From Ceratodon purpureus (Eukaryota > Streptophyta > Bryopsida > Pseudoditrichales > Ditrichaceae): 64,000 bases of DNA. The notes beneath the pieces are model-generated. The model saw only the letters and a program-made list of their open reading frames with translations, searched no databases and was not told the origin of the DNA. Below are positions 13,056-23,791 of this stretch, piece after piece. The stretch lies in contig CM026431.1 in the NCBI GenBank assembly GCA_014871385.1, positions 2,302,464-2,366,463 on the forward strand, read 5' to 3'. The number at the start of each line of letters is the position of its first letter. Position 1 is the stretch's first letter. Position numbers and translations under genes: made by a program.

Positions 13056-14130
13056 ATGGAGACAGTCCAGGAACCCCAAATTCCTACTTCGATCATGGAG
13101 ACAGTCCAAGAATCCCGAGTTCCCGCACAAAATGGCCCTCTAAACATCCTCCTGCTCGGGGCATCAGGAGTTGGCAAGTCAACATTCATCAACGCGCTTT
13201 GTAACTATCTCACTTCTCGTACTCTCGATGAAGCAGTTAAGGGGGAGCTCCAAAGTCTCATATACTGCGAATTCCAAGATTCAAACCGTGACAGCTTGGG
13301 TAATCTTGGGATCACAATCTTTTTCGTTTTCCAACGACAATCTTTTCTGTTTTCCAACGACAATCTTTGGGTACGCTTGGGAGCACTCTCCCTCTCCTTG
13401 AGAAAATGCTGAAGGACATCAAGGTCAATATCGACCTCAGGAGCACAAGTAGTATGTACTTCTTTGACAGCGAGGCTTTCAGATATCAAGCCATTTTGAA
13501 GGCTCAGGGCACTGGGGACAAAGTTGACGAAGAAGAATTCAGGGATTATGAAATGAGCTGGAACAAATCAGCAGAGGAGGCAGTGAGGCTGTTAGGTCAT
13601 ATTTCGACACTGGAGCCACACCACCTCAAAGGACACCTTATCTCTCAACCGCGTTAGAAGCTTGCTCGAATCAATTCAGCAACCATTGGGCTAATTGACG
13701 GCCAACATTCAGGACAACCTCCAGCAGATTAAGAGGACCAGAGAAGAAATAGAAAAGGACATGACGATGAACGCAGCTACTTCTGTAAATTGTAAATTGT
13801 GGAAACGTACCAGAAAACTGTGGCTGTCGCTCATCCGCAGATGGTTTGCACAGAGAAAAAGTGCGAAGGGAGTGTCTGCCATGCGAATTGCATTCCCACG
13901 AAGACGGCGTTGGGTACGTTCGAAAATTTGGAAGGAAACATCATGGGCAAGGTTTCTTAACTAGATTTAAGCTACGCCGGCTTAGTGAACCCTGAATTGA
14001 AATTGATTCGAAAACTTACTGGCTCCACAGATGACGCCGTGTTCTGCAAAGAACTTTCTTATGCTTCAGGGAAGTGTAAAGTCTGTAAGTGTCCCAATAG
14101 CAGACATATGCGTGTGTACACCAAGAGTAG
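13056..14130 (+). pseudogene. broken P-loop (AIG1-like) GTPase-type gene
   Basis: A Walker A motif, GASGVGKSTFINAL, is encoded at about 13158-13200 after a short N-terminus with a duplicated METVQE phrase. Downstream, family-like segments appear in changing frames: TLGSTLPLLEKMLKD at about 13370, then a YFFDSEAFRYQAILKA segment. Next comes KDTLSLNRVRSLLESIQQPL, whose frame runs into a TAA at about 13696 before TANIQDNLQQIKRTREEIE. The last parts are a Cys-rich piece (MVCTEKKCEG) and a C-terminal KCKVCKCPNSRHMRV. This order is that of large P-loop proteins annotated AIG1-like in non-seed plants and fungi. Most of the G domain between the P-loop and about 13300 is missing, and there are at least three frameshifts plus internal stops. 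It cannot make the full protein. Confidence 0.65.
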
Positions 14131-15455
14131 TACTCCTAATAACTTCTCATAGTCATGATAATCCGAAGTATTAAAAAAAAGGTGATAATTGGAGCCATTG
14201 TAGTTGAAGTGTAGTCTGAAACAAGTGCCTAACTTGCTATTTTGCACAGATTTTGCAGAGTTTCTGCACAGTTTGCTCGAGCTTTCAAATTTCGCTTACA
14301 AATGGTTAGAAATTTGTCTTCACAAGCTTACAAATGGTTAGAAATTGTGAGCATACTACAGCTATATTTGAACTAAAACAACAAAGTTAAATTCTTGAAG
14401 GGGGGCACTTTTAACAATTGTATGAACAAATAGATGTAAGGTGGAGTAAATGGATATCCAAGTTCCGCTATTAATATGTGCTAAAATTGCATGTTATCTA
14501 TTTTCATGAAACAATGGACACAATTCAATAATTTAAATAAATATTTACAATGATTGAAGAAGGCCTTTGGTCCTTTGACATTCTATTTGATTCATAATAT
14601 TTAAAACTACAAAGATTGTCCAATCTTTACAATGTGTTGGATAGATAAGGTATTTTTAACTACAAAAGTAAGTCTAGAATTAAACTCTATTTCAACAATT
14701 GTCACAAAAAATTGCCAAATAAATATTTGATTTAAGAATCCATCCAAAGTAAATTTGACACGTCCAATAACCGGTTCATTTTCAGAGAACCCTTCCACTG
14801 GAAATGTTTTTTTTGAAGGACATGTTAGGGACCTCGTGAAAAATCACCACTACCCCCGATGCAGACATGCATGGCAGGTGTTACCATTTCCTTGTGTAAG
14901 AAGAGCTCCAATCTTCATTCTGTATTGAACGGCAGGTGGTGCAAGGATTGATTGGTACAGGATTAATCCATTCCCCTCTGCCCACTCCTCGTTTCATTGT
15001 ATAACACATGTCAAAATTCTATTTCTTATGCCTTTCACAGATCACGCAGGGAACGCCATCCCCAATATGCAATTTTCTCATACAGAAGTGGAGGTACATT
15101 GAAAGGTTAAAAAATTTAACAAAATTCGCCTTGAATGCCTTGTCTTGTCAACTGTATTCAGAAAATATGAGTTTCCTCTTTCAATGTAATAACAGTGGCA
15201 CACTGTATACCGTGGAACAGATTTCTATAAAACAAGCATCTGCTAATGGGTAGCTATCTCAATCAATCACATGCTCATTGATCTGATCGAAATGCTGCCA
15301 AGTTTGCAGTATGCCAAGGGATTTGTCCTCTAACTGTGAAGATCATAAGATTTTACATGTAGAATAGCTAAGGTTTACTTAAGATTCCGACTGTGCACAT
15401 GATACAGATTTGCATGATGCAAGGGTTCACTTGCTTCTATCCCAAACAAACATAC
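14131..15455. other. intergenic DNA between the GTPase pseudogene and the RING gene
   Basis: AT-rich sequence with a short local duplication: TACAAATGGTTAGAAATT occurs near 14297 and again near 14328. The part nearest 15455 probably includes the 3' untranslated region of the minus-strand RING gene. No gene seen. Confidence 0.5.
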
Positions 15456-17442
15456 TCATCGAACTGTACGCTGCGGAGTATCAAGTTTTTCTGCGGCTTC
15501 ACGTTTCTGGGCCCGCTTCGCCCGACGGCCGGTGGCTTCCTTCGCAGGTGCCTTCTCCTTATTCTTCCCGGGGCGAAAAGTAGAAGAACCAGCTTCATCA
15601 GCTTGCGCAACTGCAGCTGCAAGGTGCTTAACGGCCACAGGCCGAGCTTCACGACGGCCAGCACGGACGTAGCCGTTGTCACCCCATCGACGGTTGCCGA
15701 TGCGAATATTGGGCTTGAGGTAGTAGTCGTCCAAGTCCTCCTCATCGTAGTAATCCTCAGGTTCCTCCGGCAAGGTAATCGCAGGCATGCCTTTGAACCA
15801 CGATGCCCTCATAAGGAGGCAGACGCTTTCCTCGACAAGGTAATCGTTGAGCCTGTACACACAAAACACGCGGATGATCAAATCCCATCTATGGATACTA
15901 ATAAGAATGTAGGAATCTATCGACTATACAAGATAGGAAACGCATAAAGTCGCAACTGCTCAAATTATTTGAGAGGGAAACTGCAATGATGCAGATATCA
16001 CTATTACTCCACTCCTCTTTCTCTTCCCAAAACGCGCACCGGAAATGCTCTACCAAACAGCACACCAGAAACGATCCAAGAAAAGCCTGCTCTGGTTCGC
16101 TTCCCGTTCGAGTTATGTAGCACCTTGAAAAGCTTAACTCCAAATCTGAACTCCTTCAAATTCCTCAACTCAACCGGACCTAAAGTCCAGTCCCAGTTGT
16201 ACTCACATCCACGCCCAAATTCGAGGAATTCCTACGAAGAGGATAACTTGGACGACTACTACTTCAAGTCCACAACCAAACCCGCTTCGGAACCAAACAA
16301 CTCTCCCTACAATCAAACTCGTCAACTGAACACAAACGATCGTCCTCCGATCCACTCAACAATCCAACAACACACTCTCGAACTGCTAATACTCAAACTT
16401 CAGAAATTGGCGAACGAGACAAGGAGTCCCCTCCAAGGCAAGCCAACGGCTCCGCATCGAACGACAACTGCGAACACACAATGAGTACAAGCCAAGGTCA
16501 CCCATCCACAAATATTGCACAACTAAAATATGGTAAACTTGAACAGAGTATAAGAACACACCTGCCATCCAGTGATCTGTACAGATATAACTCGGTGAAG
16601 GGCAGGCGGCACTGCGGGCACCAGGTGTTCTTCTGGTACAGCGCCCAACGTAGTATACAGGTAATGCTGCAACAATCACACGAACATGTAATCAAGGACC
16701 AAGTAAAACATCCTTGAGTTAAATTCATCACTATGAAGAAGTACAAGACAGCATTTGACATTACGATTATGAAACTTGAATGCCAAACTATGTTAACCCA
16801 TAAATACTTACCAGTATGAATGCTCACAGCCTTTGATCTGGCTTGTTTGTGCTAATTTAATCCTGTCCAAGCAAATAGCACACACGTCCGAATCGTAGAT
16901 ATGTCCAGTTCCGCCTTCCTGGCATCCCAACGAGGAAGAGGAACTTTACATACTTAACAATGAACTCAGCCCTCCAATTCAAAACATGGTCTATTCGAAA
17001 AACTTAATTTAGTGAAGACATTGCATTAGATGACAACAGAGCACAGACCATGAGATGTAGACATAGAACCAATAATTACGAATTGTAAATGCTCAGACAT
17101 CCTCACGTCAAACTGAGGTGTTCAAAGACTCACCAGAGCAGGGACGGACACAGACACAGATGACGCAATGCCGCAGGCTAGGTCCTTTGATTTCTCCTCA
17201 AAACCATGCTCAGGGTGGCCTTCTTCCGGGCATTCAACCTGGCAGGAGCTACCTCCAAGGACAGGATCAAAAGCAGCTGCATCGTTGGCTGCAGAACTTC
17301 CAACACCACTCTTCGCTACTTCCGCTGATACGAAGACCTCAACTGCCGCTGGCATGTGCACCTCAGAGACGCACGCTTCATCAAGGCATCCTTCGCCGCT
17401 GGGCATTGTAGCACTCAAGGCAGCGCTCCCACTCCCATCCAT
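15456..17442 (-). CDS. RING-HC finger protein, putative E3 ubiquitin ligase (4 exons)
   Basis: Exons on the minus strand: 17442-17134, 16918-16812, 16666-16562, 15852-15456. They join in phase to 305 residues. A complete C3HC4 RING is split over exons 2 and 3: Cys116, Cys119, Cys134, His136, Cys139, Cys142, Cys155, Cys158, with WCPQCRLPF at the end. The C-terminal region has LVEESVCLLMRASWF, an acidic EEDLDDYYLKP stretch, IGNRRWGDNGYVRAGR and a basic tail with TGRRAKRAQKREAAEK. This layout matches an uncharacterised plant RING/U-box superfamily group. Transfer of ubiquitin from an E2 to an unknown substrate is inferred from the RING. Exon 1 is rich in Ser, Ala and Glu and looks disordered. 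Intron 3 contains one copy of a ~590-bp repeat whose second copy abuts the start codon. Confidence 0.8.
15891..16478. repeat. ~590-bp direct repeat, copy 1 (inside RING intron 3)
   Basis: This stretch is nearly identical to 17441-18028 in the same orientation, from ATGGATACTAATAAGAATGT to CGAACAC. On the plus strand it carries a decayed copy of RING exon 4: EEDNLDDYYFK (about 16237-16269) resembles EEDLDDYYLK. A second collinear match (16421-16455 against 15563-15528) follows at nearly the same spacing. Relative to the RING gene it is therefore an antisense pseudo-copy of its own last exon. Confidence 0.85.
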
Positions 17443-18028
17443 GGATACTAATAAGAATGTAGGAATCTATCGACTATACAAGATAGGAAACGCATAAAGT
17501 CGCAACTGCTCAAATTATTTGAGAGGGAAACTGCAATGATGCAGATATCACTATTACTCCACTCCTCTTTCTCTTCCCAAAACGCGCACCGGAAATGCTC
17601 TACCAAACAGCACACCAGAAACGATCCAAGAAAAGCCTGCTCTGGTTTGCTTCCCGTTCGAGTTATGTAGCACCTTGAAAAGCTTAACTCCAAATCTGAA
17701 CTCCTTCAAATTCCTCAACTCAACCGGACCTAAAGTCCAGTCCCAGTTGTACTCACATCCACGCCCGAATTCGAGGAATTCCTACGAAGAGGATAACTTG
17801 GACGACTACTACTTCAAGTCCACAACCAAACCCGCTTCGGAACCAAACAACTCTCCCTACAATCAAACTCGTCAACTTAAACACAAACGATCGTCCTCCG
17901 ATCCACTCAACAATCCAACAACACACTCTCGAACTGCTAATACTCAAACTTCAGAAACTGGCGAACGAGACAAGGAGTCCCCTCCAAGGCAAGCCAACGG
18001 CTCCGCACCGAACGACAACCGCGAACAC
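17441..18028. repeat. ~590-bp direct repeat, copy 2 (5' flank of the RING gene)
   Basis: Near-identical partner of 15891-16478, with a few substitutions and a one-base indel near 17877. Its edge coincides with the RING start codon: the minus-strand ATG is 17442-17440. In this copy the repeat therefore serves as the 5' leader and proximal promoter region of the gene. High identity implies a recent duplication or gene conversion. Confidence 0.85.
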
Positions 18029-18093
18029 CGAACCCTGAACAGGCGATCCGAGCAACCACATCACCAAATTCCGCTTATGCAAATGTAGCGACG

Positions 18094-18526
18094 TCAACAT
18101 AGACGCATCGGTAAACCGAGATCTGTAATTACCGGTTCATGGATAGATACCCGGACGATACTACTCCATGAAATCAATCTCCGGGTATTGCCCAGAGCCA
18201 GATTCCTCGTCGTAAGCAAACGCTTGCGAACGAGATGGTTCGTTCGGTAGCACACGAGGCGTGGTTGTTGCTCCCCGAGCTCCTTGTGAAGAATGTCGAA
18301 CTCTGGCGTGTTGGTGACAGCTTGCCATCTCTTGCAGACCTGTTTACAGGCTTTGAGCTGGAATGTACACCAGCATGTCGTCGCCGAGCTGCCCCCATGG
18401 ATCCCCACTCAAGCTCTTCTCCTCCGAACTACCATTATCTGCCATTGATCTTCCCCTCGAGATTGTGCCTTCCAAGTGTTCACGGAACGGTCTCAGCACC
18501 CTAAGGTCATCCATGGAAGAACCCAT
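18094..18526 (-). pseudogene. F-box gene fragment, frameshifted
   Basis: Reading the minus strand, an N-terminal part (18526-18344) ends in GQLGDDMLVYIPAQSL and hits a stop. A one-base frame change continues as LKACKQVCKRWQAVTNTPEF (about 18355-18296) and then HKELGEQQPRLVCY, ending at 18094. DDMLVYI...VCKRWQ is the F-box core pattern, with about six residues of the usual helix 1-2 linker missing. The C-terminal kelch or other repeat domain is absent. The frameshift and truncation argue for a dead fragment. Use of another splice pattern cannot be fully excluded. Confidence 0.5.
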
Positions 18527-19873
18527 CGGTGAAAGCTCTGATCAGCAGAGATCACTGGCTCTCCCTCAAAATCCAGATTTGGGAATTCGAAAAAATAAAC
18601 AATGACAGATGATCGAACAAGCTAGGGTTTGCACCACATCGAAAGAGACTCTAACAAGCTAGGGTTCGCACCACATGAAACTCCACAACATGCAAAACCC
18701 TGAAACTCACTGCTGAACCACTAGTTATCTCTCTTCGCAGCTGCTATTGACGAAACACACACAAACAGACACTCCTTTCAGATTCCAAACTCTGATGTTT
18801 GCAAATTCAAAGCGAATTCTAGCAGAATCAAACACAGACCACCCAGCGACGCCGCAACTGGAATCCCGCCCTGATTAGATTCAAAACTGGAGGACAACCA
18901 ACCCTAAGCTTGCACGCTAAGTGAGCCTGAGCTTGAGCCTGCAAACCGACTCGGTCCGTTCGGGAGCAACTTCACTGAGTTGCTTGGATATGTTTATGCG
19001 TTGCATTTGCAGTCCACAGCGTCGCTCGTCGAGACTAGTGCAAACGAGCCTCCCTTGTCCACATACCCGGCATTGAGAACACGTCTACCCCTTACCCGAC
19101 GAACTACCCGGATACAAACCGATTCTCATCCCGGGCACGACAGTAAGTCCACCACGAATACTTTCCATTCCCTCTTTTTACATATTCTGATTAACCTCAA
19201 AGTTACATGTGCATGAATGGCACGGGTTTCCTTGCTCCACTGACCCTGAACTTCCACAATTAAGGTTGAGTGCTCTAAAACCACCAATTTAAGGTGATTC
19301 TGAAGTTCCTGGAAGTCGTATGTATGATCTGAAATTTTTGTATGATGGCGAAACAAGATTCAGGAAGATTGCAAAAATTTCAGAATTTAATACCAAAAAT
19401 GCAATTTACTACGACTTTTTAAACTGAAAAGTGTGCAAGACCTGAAAGCAATCAGTAGGGTCTTCTTGAAAACCACCGAGCGTGTATTACTTGTGGACTA
19501 GATGTGAACTTAAAACCGTGCAAAGGAGGAAGGAAAAACTGGGAAGTGTCGAAAAGTAAATTGCCAGGTGTGCGATGTGGCACTACCCACTCTCGTAGCC
19601 AAACCCGGTAAGGCAATGAGGGAAGCCCATGCGCTGGCAGACCTAAAGTCGTCCTGCTACTACTTTTGAACTGGCAGAGTCCCCACAGTGAGCTGTTAAC
19701 GCGCCCACCGACTTCTGCTTGCTGCGCGACCGTGAGCGTGAGGTTTCCCGCGTCGCCTTGGAGGCTTCCCACGCACTGCTTCTTGCCCATGCACATTTCC
19801 CGCGGAGTGCTCTTTGGAGCCGTTGGAAGTGTAGCCTCTCCCCCGCCAAGTTCTTGTTCGCAGCTTCTGGTGA
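18527..19873. other. intergenic DNA with paired telo-box-like motifs
   Basis: The phrase AACAAGCTAGGGTT(T/C)GCACCACAT occurs twice, at about 18617-18640 and 18652-18676. The first copy contains the telo-box core AAACCCTA on the minus strand. Such motifs are typical of plant 5' flanks, so this may be the old promoter or leader of the F-box gene. No coding exon was recognised up to the transposase stop at 19874. Confidence 0.4.
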
Positions 19874-22823
19874 TCATCTTCGATCTTCTTCATTCCTGCT
19901 TTGAGTCCAATTGTATGGGAAAGGATATCTTGGAGTCTCAAAGTGTGTGGGAAATTGTAGAGGGGGTAGCGTAGATTGTGGATGGACGTTAGAATGTGAG
20001 AATTGAGAGACAGTCGAAGAAGAGGGAAGAAAAAATTGACCAGGCATGTGATGGTGACTGAGAGGCGCTAATGGTAGTTGAGGTATGAAGGGTGTGCCGT
20101 TGTGTGCTTCTCCTGTGTTACCAATTCCCATGGTAGTCTGGCGTCCCTCCACGCTCTCCGTCGCCCTCCTTCTGCGAGCATCATGTCTTGAGGCTGCGAG
20201 ACGAGCCTTCTCTGACGCCTTCGCCAACCTCGCACTCTCCACCGCTTGAGCCCGGACTGCCTTCTCACGCTGTGCAAGCTCTTTTTCAGCAGCCTTTCGA
20301 GCCTGCTCTGCTGCTCGTTGTACAGCGCGTTCTTCCTTCTCCCGCTGTGCAGCTTCACGCTGAACTGCCTTCCGAGCCCTCTCCTCTTCCCTCTCTATTG
20401 CCTTTCTTTTTTTTTGATCCTCTCTTGCTTGTTTGGCTTCCTGCTTGTCTTTCTTATCTTTCTCTCTCTTGTCTTTTACTGCTGCGGCTGCCTCTACATA
20501 CTGTCTCGATGTAATGATAATGGACTTCGTAAACTCAATAATCGGATCCTTTCGCTTACCTGAAGTGCGCGTCGTGACGCTTGGTAGTTGCAGGAAACGC
20601 GTAATCGATTGTGGTTCTTCGATATCTGTGTCGAGGACTCCTATTTCTTCTTCAGGCGTCACCTCTGAACCATCATGTCCAACGAAAAAGTGAGAGGTTG
20701 TCGACGTTGGAGCCTCGGCAAAGTCGTCTTCCAGATCTGCGTCAGTCTGCTGCTCTATGCCGAAGTCAGATTCATTCGGACTGACATACTCTTCCTGGAG
20801 TTCTTCATGTACATGGAGATTTTCCAAACTCTCCCCGACTCTTACGCTGCCTATAATGTCATGGCTCTGAATGCCCTCATCCGTGGCAGACCCTGGGACC
20901 TGAGTGGCGCTTCGGAGAGATAAAGCTGAATCAACCACATGACATCAATAGATGAGCAGAGAGCCACAGACAAGCAGCATGCAAACAGTACATGTACAAA
21001 GGATTTTACCATGCGCAGGCTGGGGGAGAATGTCAACATACCTGCGACGGTAGCTGAGATTGAATCAGTCGATGCACGTTCTGTACCCTCCCCTGCAACC
21101 GGCAAGTGCTGCTGCAAGGAGCCATGGCTGCAGCCTGCGTCGGCAGTTTCGGTGTCTCCGGCAGATTGTAATGGTGAAACAGGTTCGTTCCCTTCCCCGG
21201 CTCCCTCAGTGTTTCTAAAAACTTCTGATGTGACAAACAGATGGTCCACTGCATTTTTGTTAAGTGGATAAATCCCTGCCTTTCTGAAACCGCTTTGTAT
21301 GTTTCTTTCTGTCAAGGCTTTTCGTAGAGATAGAGAAACCCATTGGGCTAAGATGTTTTTAGAGGCTGGAGTATCTAGATTTCTAGTCATCCAATAATCT
21401 CTGTAAAGGCAAAAGTGTTGCGTGAATGGTTTGAACACTGATAAGTCCAAGGGTTGCAGGGCATGGGAGGTATGAGATGGTAGCGTCAGTAAGTCTAACC
21501 CTATATCCATGGCTGCCTTAGCTACGTCCAGCGTCACGTGGCTGTTATGTCCATCGAGGATGAGGAGATGGCGATGATTTTCTGAAATGGTGTCAACTCT
21601 CCTAATGGATTCAACAAAGTGTGAAATCCAAGCACTAAACAGGTATGTGGTCATCCACGCACGAGGTTGCATAGCCATTGTAGCGCCGTCCTCGCAATGC
21701 TCTATGTAGTTGTGTCCAAATCGCTTTCCCCGAAAGATGTAGAAAGAAGGGATTGCTTTGCCTGCTGCATTTACACAGACTAACACAGATAACCATTCCC
21801 GTTGGTTTGGGACAATGGTGTGCACACGACGAGCTCCTGTTTTCGCAATGACCATGCCTCCTCCATTTCTCCCTACCATATGCAATGAAAATGTGAGTTT
21901 CAGTGTTTTAAACCATTATGTGTTTGTGGCTTAATTAGTCATTTGTTACAATTGAAACGAATGATTTTGAATAAGGAAAACATACCTGCTTGAGCACCTG
22001 ACTCATCGCAATTCCAAATGCGATGAGTTGGGTACTTGTGCATGCCATATAGTTCTTCTAAATTGCTGTACAGTGATGCCACATTTTCAGGACATAATGA
22101 TTTGGCCCTTGCCGTTTCCAGTGCTTGTGCAGCCCTTATACTCAGCTCTGGATGACGCCTCTTAAACCAACGCATCCAACCGCCCCCTGGTATACCATCT
22201 GTAAATGGAGTGCATCTAGTTTTGGTCATCTCATATACCTTCATTTTTAGAGCGGTTGGTGACAAACCGAAGCCAGCATCACACATTCGTATCAGGTACT
22301 GCACCAATTCGGATTCTTCTTCAGGAGTGAGGACACTCATCTTCCCCCTACGGCGGCTGCGAGTATGACCGTAACACCAGTCCCGAAAAGATGAATAAGG
22401 TATGTTGTTTCGCTGTGCAGCCAACCGCATAGACAAACCATTGTCTACAGCTGCCAACGCTGACCGTAGTTGCTCATCAGTCCAGTTCCCGTTTTTTTTG
22501 CTGCGCCTCTGTTGAGATGCAGGTCGTCTGCCACCCCTTGGACGTACGCAGTCCTCAGGCAGTTGCTGATCTGCGTCATGATTGTCCCCACTTGCAGTAC
22601 AGTCTGCTCTGTTTGGCACTGGTACACGGCGCAGCGACGCTCTACGAGGGGGCGCAGGAAGGTTAGTAAAAGTTTGAATACTATCACGTATCCTCGAGTG
22701 CCTGCCGCGTCGGAATGCATGGGCGTCAGTGGCATCTGCACGCAGGCGGCGGTGAGTTGTGTACCCAGCCGGTGCTGAATTCCTTCCGTCGGAGGGACCA
22801 AATTCCACCCCGGGTGTAAGCAT
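19874..22823 (-). CDS. pogo/Tigger-type transposase, DDE_1 superfamily (3 exons)
   Basis: Exons on the minus strand: 22823 (first ATG)-21986, 21872-21042, 20925-19874. All phases agree, giving about 906 residues. An N-terminal Arg-rich segment leads to a psq-type helix-turn-helix (NGNWTDEQLRSALAAVDNG, about 22440-22490) and a CENP-B-like second DNA-binding region ending FKRRHPELSIRAAQAL. The catalytic acids are Asp in NCDESGA (codon 22007-22005), Asp in ILDGHNSH (21555-21553) and Asp in LQPLDLSVF (21447-21445), a DD-35-D arrangement. The C-terminal exon adds an acidic region and a long Lys/Arg/Glu/Ala helix (about 20490-20150). Cut-and-paste transposition is the family role. The frame is intact, so it is either a young element or a domesticated gene. 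No matching terminal inverted repeats were found on both sides. The true 5' end may lie further upstream. Confidence 0.8.
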
Positions 22824-23550
22824 GGTAAAGTGGACCAAAAAAGTGCTTAACTATTTGTCAGTTTCAGTATTTTTGCAAAAATTGCACAAAAGTGACGGAA
22901 AGATGTAATTGAAGTCAAGTTTTTTTGCTAATATGGATTCTTAACTTGTTTTTCTACAACTTGGAAAAGTTTCGTGCAAAGTAGACACTTTAAAGTTATT
23001 GTATGAAGGCTTTAAATCCAAGCAAAGTGAATGCAGTCATTTGGAAAAGTGAACATAACGGTTTAGGGTTTTGTCCGAAATCACTTTTAATTTCGCAGTG
23101 CCCTCTGTATATTTAAGAGGTATTCTAAAATAGTCAATTCATATACTCATTAATTGGTTTAGCGTTCCAAAAGTACCGCAAGGATGTTATTTAAGAGGGT
23201 CACTTCCGCGGTACTTTTTGTCATTTTTTTTTCACCGAACATTGTTTTTTAAATTGAAAAAAACATCCTCTAAAGACAACACAGGGCACCAGATGAAGAA
23301 ATCAAGACTTTGGAAAAGTTCATTTTCATGATTTAGAACTAGTGGTCAAATTTAGTTTCAATTGAGGATGTTTTTTTTATGAAGATGTGTGTAAGATACC
23401 TTGCGACACCCTAAAAAGTGACTAAAATGCTCAAAAACTACACCAAAATGCTCAAAATCAGGTTTGAGCTTTAAAAAACAGCACACTTCCTATTCACTTG
23501 TTAGTGGTCACATGTTGCACTTTGTGGTCCACTTTATTGTGCTTACACCC
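22812..23550. mobile_element. 739-bp inverted-repeat-bounded element at the transposase 5' end
   Basis: The left end reads GGGTGTAAGCATGGTAAAGT and continues GGACCAAAAAAGTGC (22812-22846). The right end reads, on the other strand, GGGTGTAAGCACAATAAAGT then GGACCACAAAGTGC (23550-23517). The arms are about 35 bases with roughly five differences. The AT-rich interior also holds a smaller hairpin, AAAAGTACCGC at 23169-23179 against GCGGTACTTTT at 23208-23218. It has no coding capacity. It resembles a nonautonomous DNA transposon. No clear target-site duplication is visible because the flanks are C/G runs. Confidence 0.55.
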
Positions 23551-23791
23551 CCCCAGGTTGACGTCCAGCGTGAATATCCGGACAGTCCCGCCGCGCCCGG
23601 ACTACCTTGCTGCGGCGCTCATGCAGCAGATCCAGCGGCGTGTAGTCTACAGCTGCTGGACTGTTCTGGAACTCATCGGAGGAGGAAGAAGATCCATCTT
23701 CTCCAGACCAACCTTCACCGACTTCATCATCAAATTCGTCGATGTCGCTCCAGGCCGCAGGGCCGTCATCTCCGAGCTGGATTGGTGACAT
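23543..23791 (-). other. candidate acidic 5' exon of the transposase gene
   Basis: A minus-strand frame opens with ATG at 23791 and encodes about 80 residues. It starts MSPIQLGDDGPAAW and continues with acidic and serine-rich sequence (IDEFDDEVGEGW, GEDGSSSSSDEF). It ends at the inverted-repeat element, where GGGGTGTAAGC could supply a GT donor. An acceptor such as AATTCAG near 22779 would join it to the transposase body. This is inference: composition suits a regulatory N-terminus, but no family match was recognised. Confidence 0.25.

Noticed and set aside
15393-15947. Plus-strand frame of 184 residues
   Set aside because: It is the antisense of RING exon 4, whose minus-strand frame has domain matches and splice signals.
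20188-20693. Plus-strand Leu/Ser-rich frames
   Set aside because: Antisense of the Lys/Arg/Glu-rich transposase tail; the hydrophobic look is a strand artefact.
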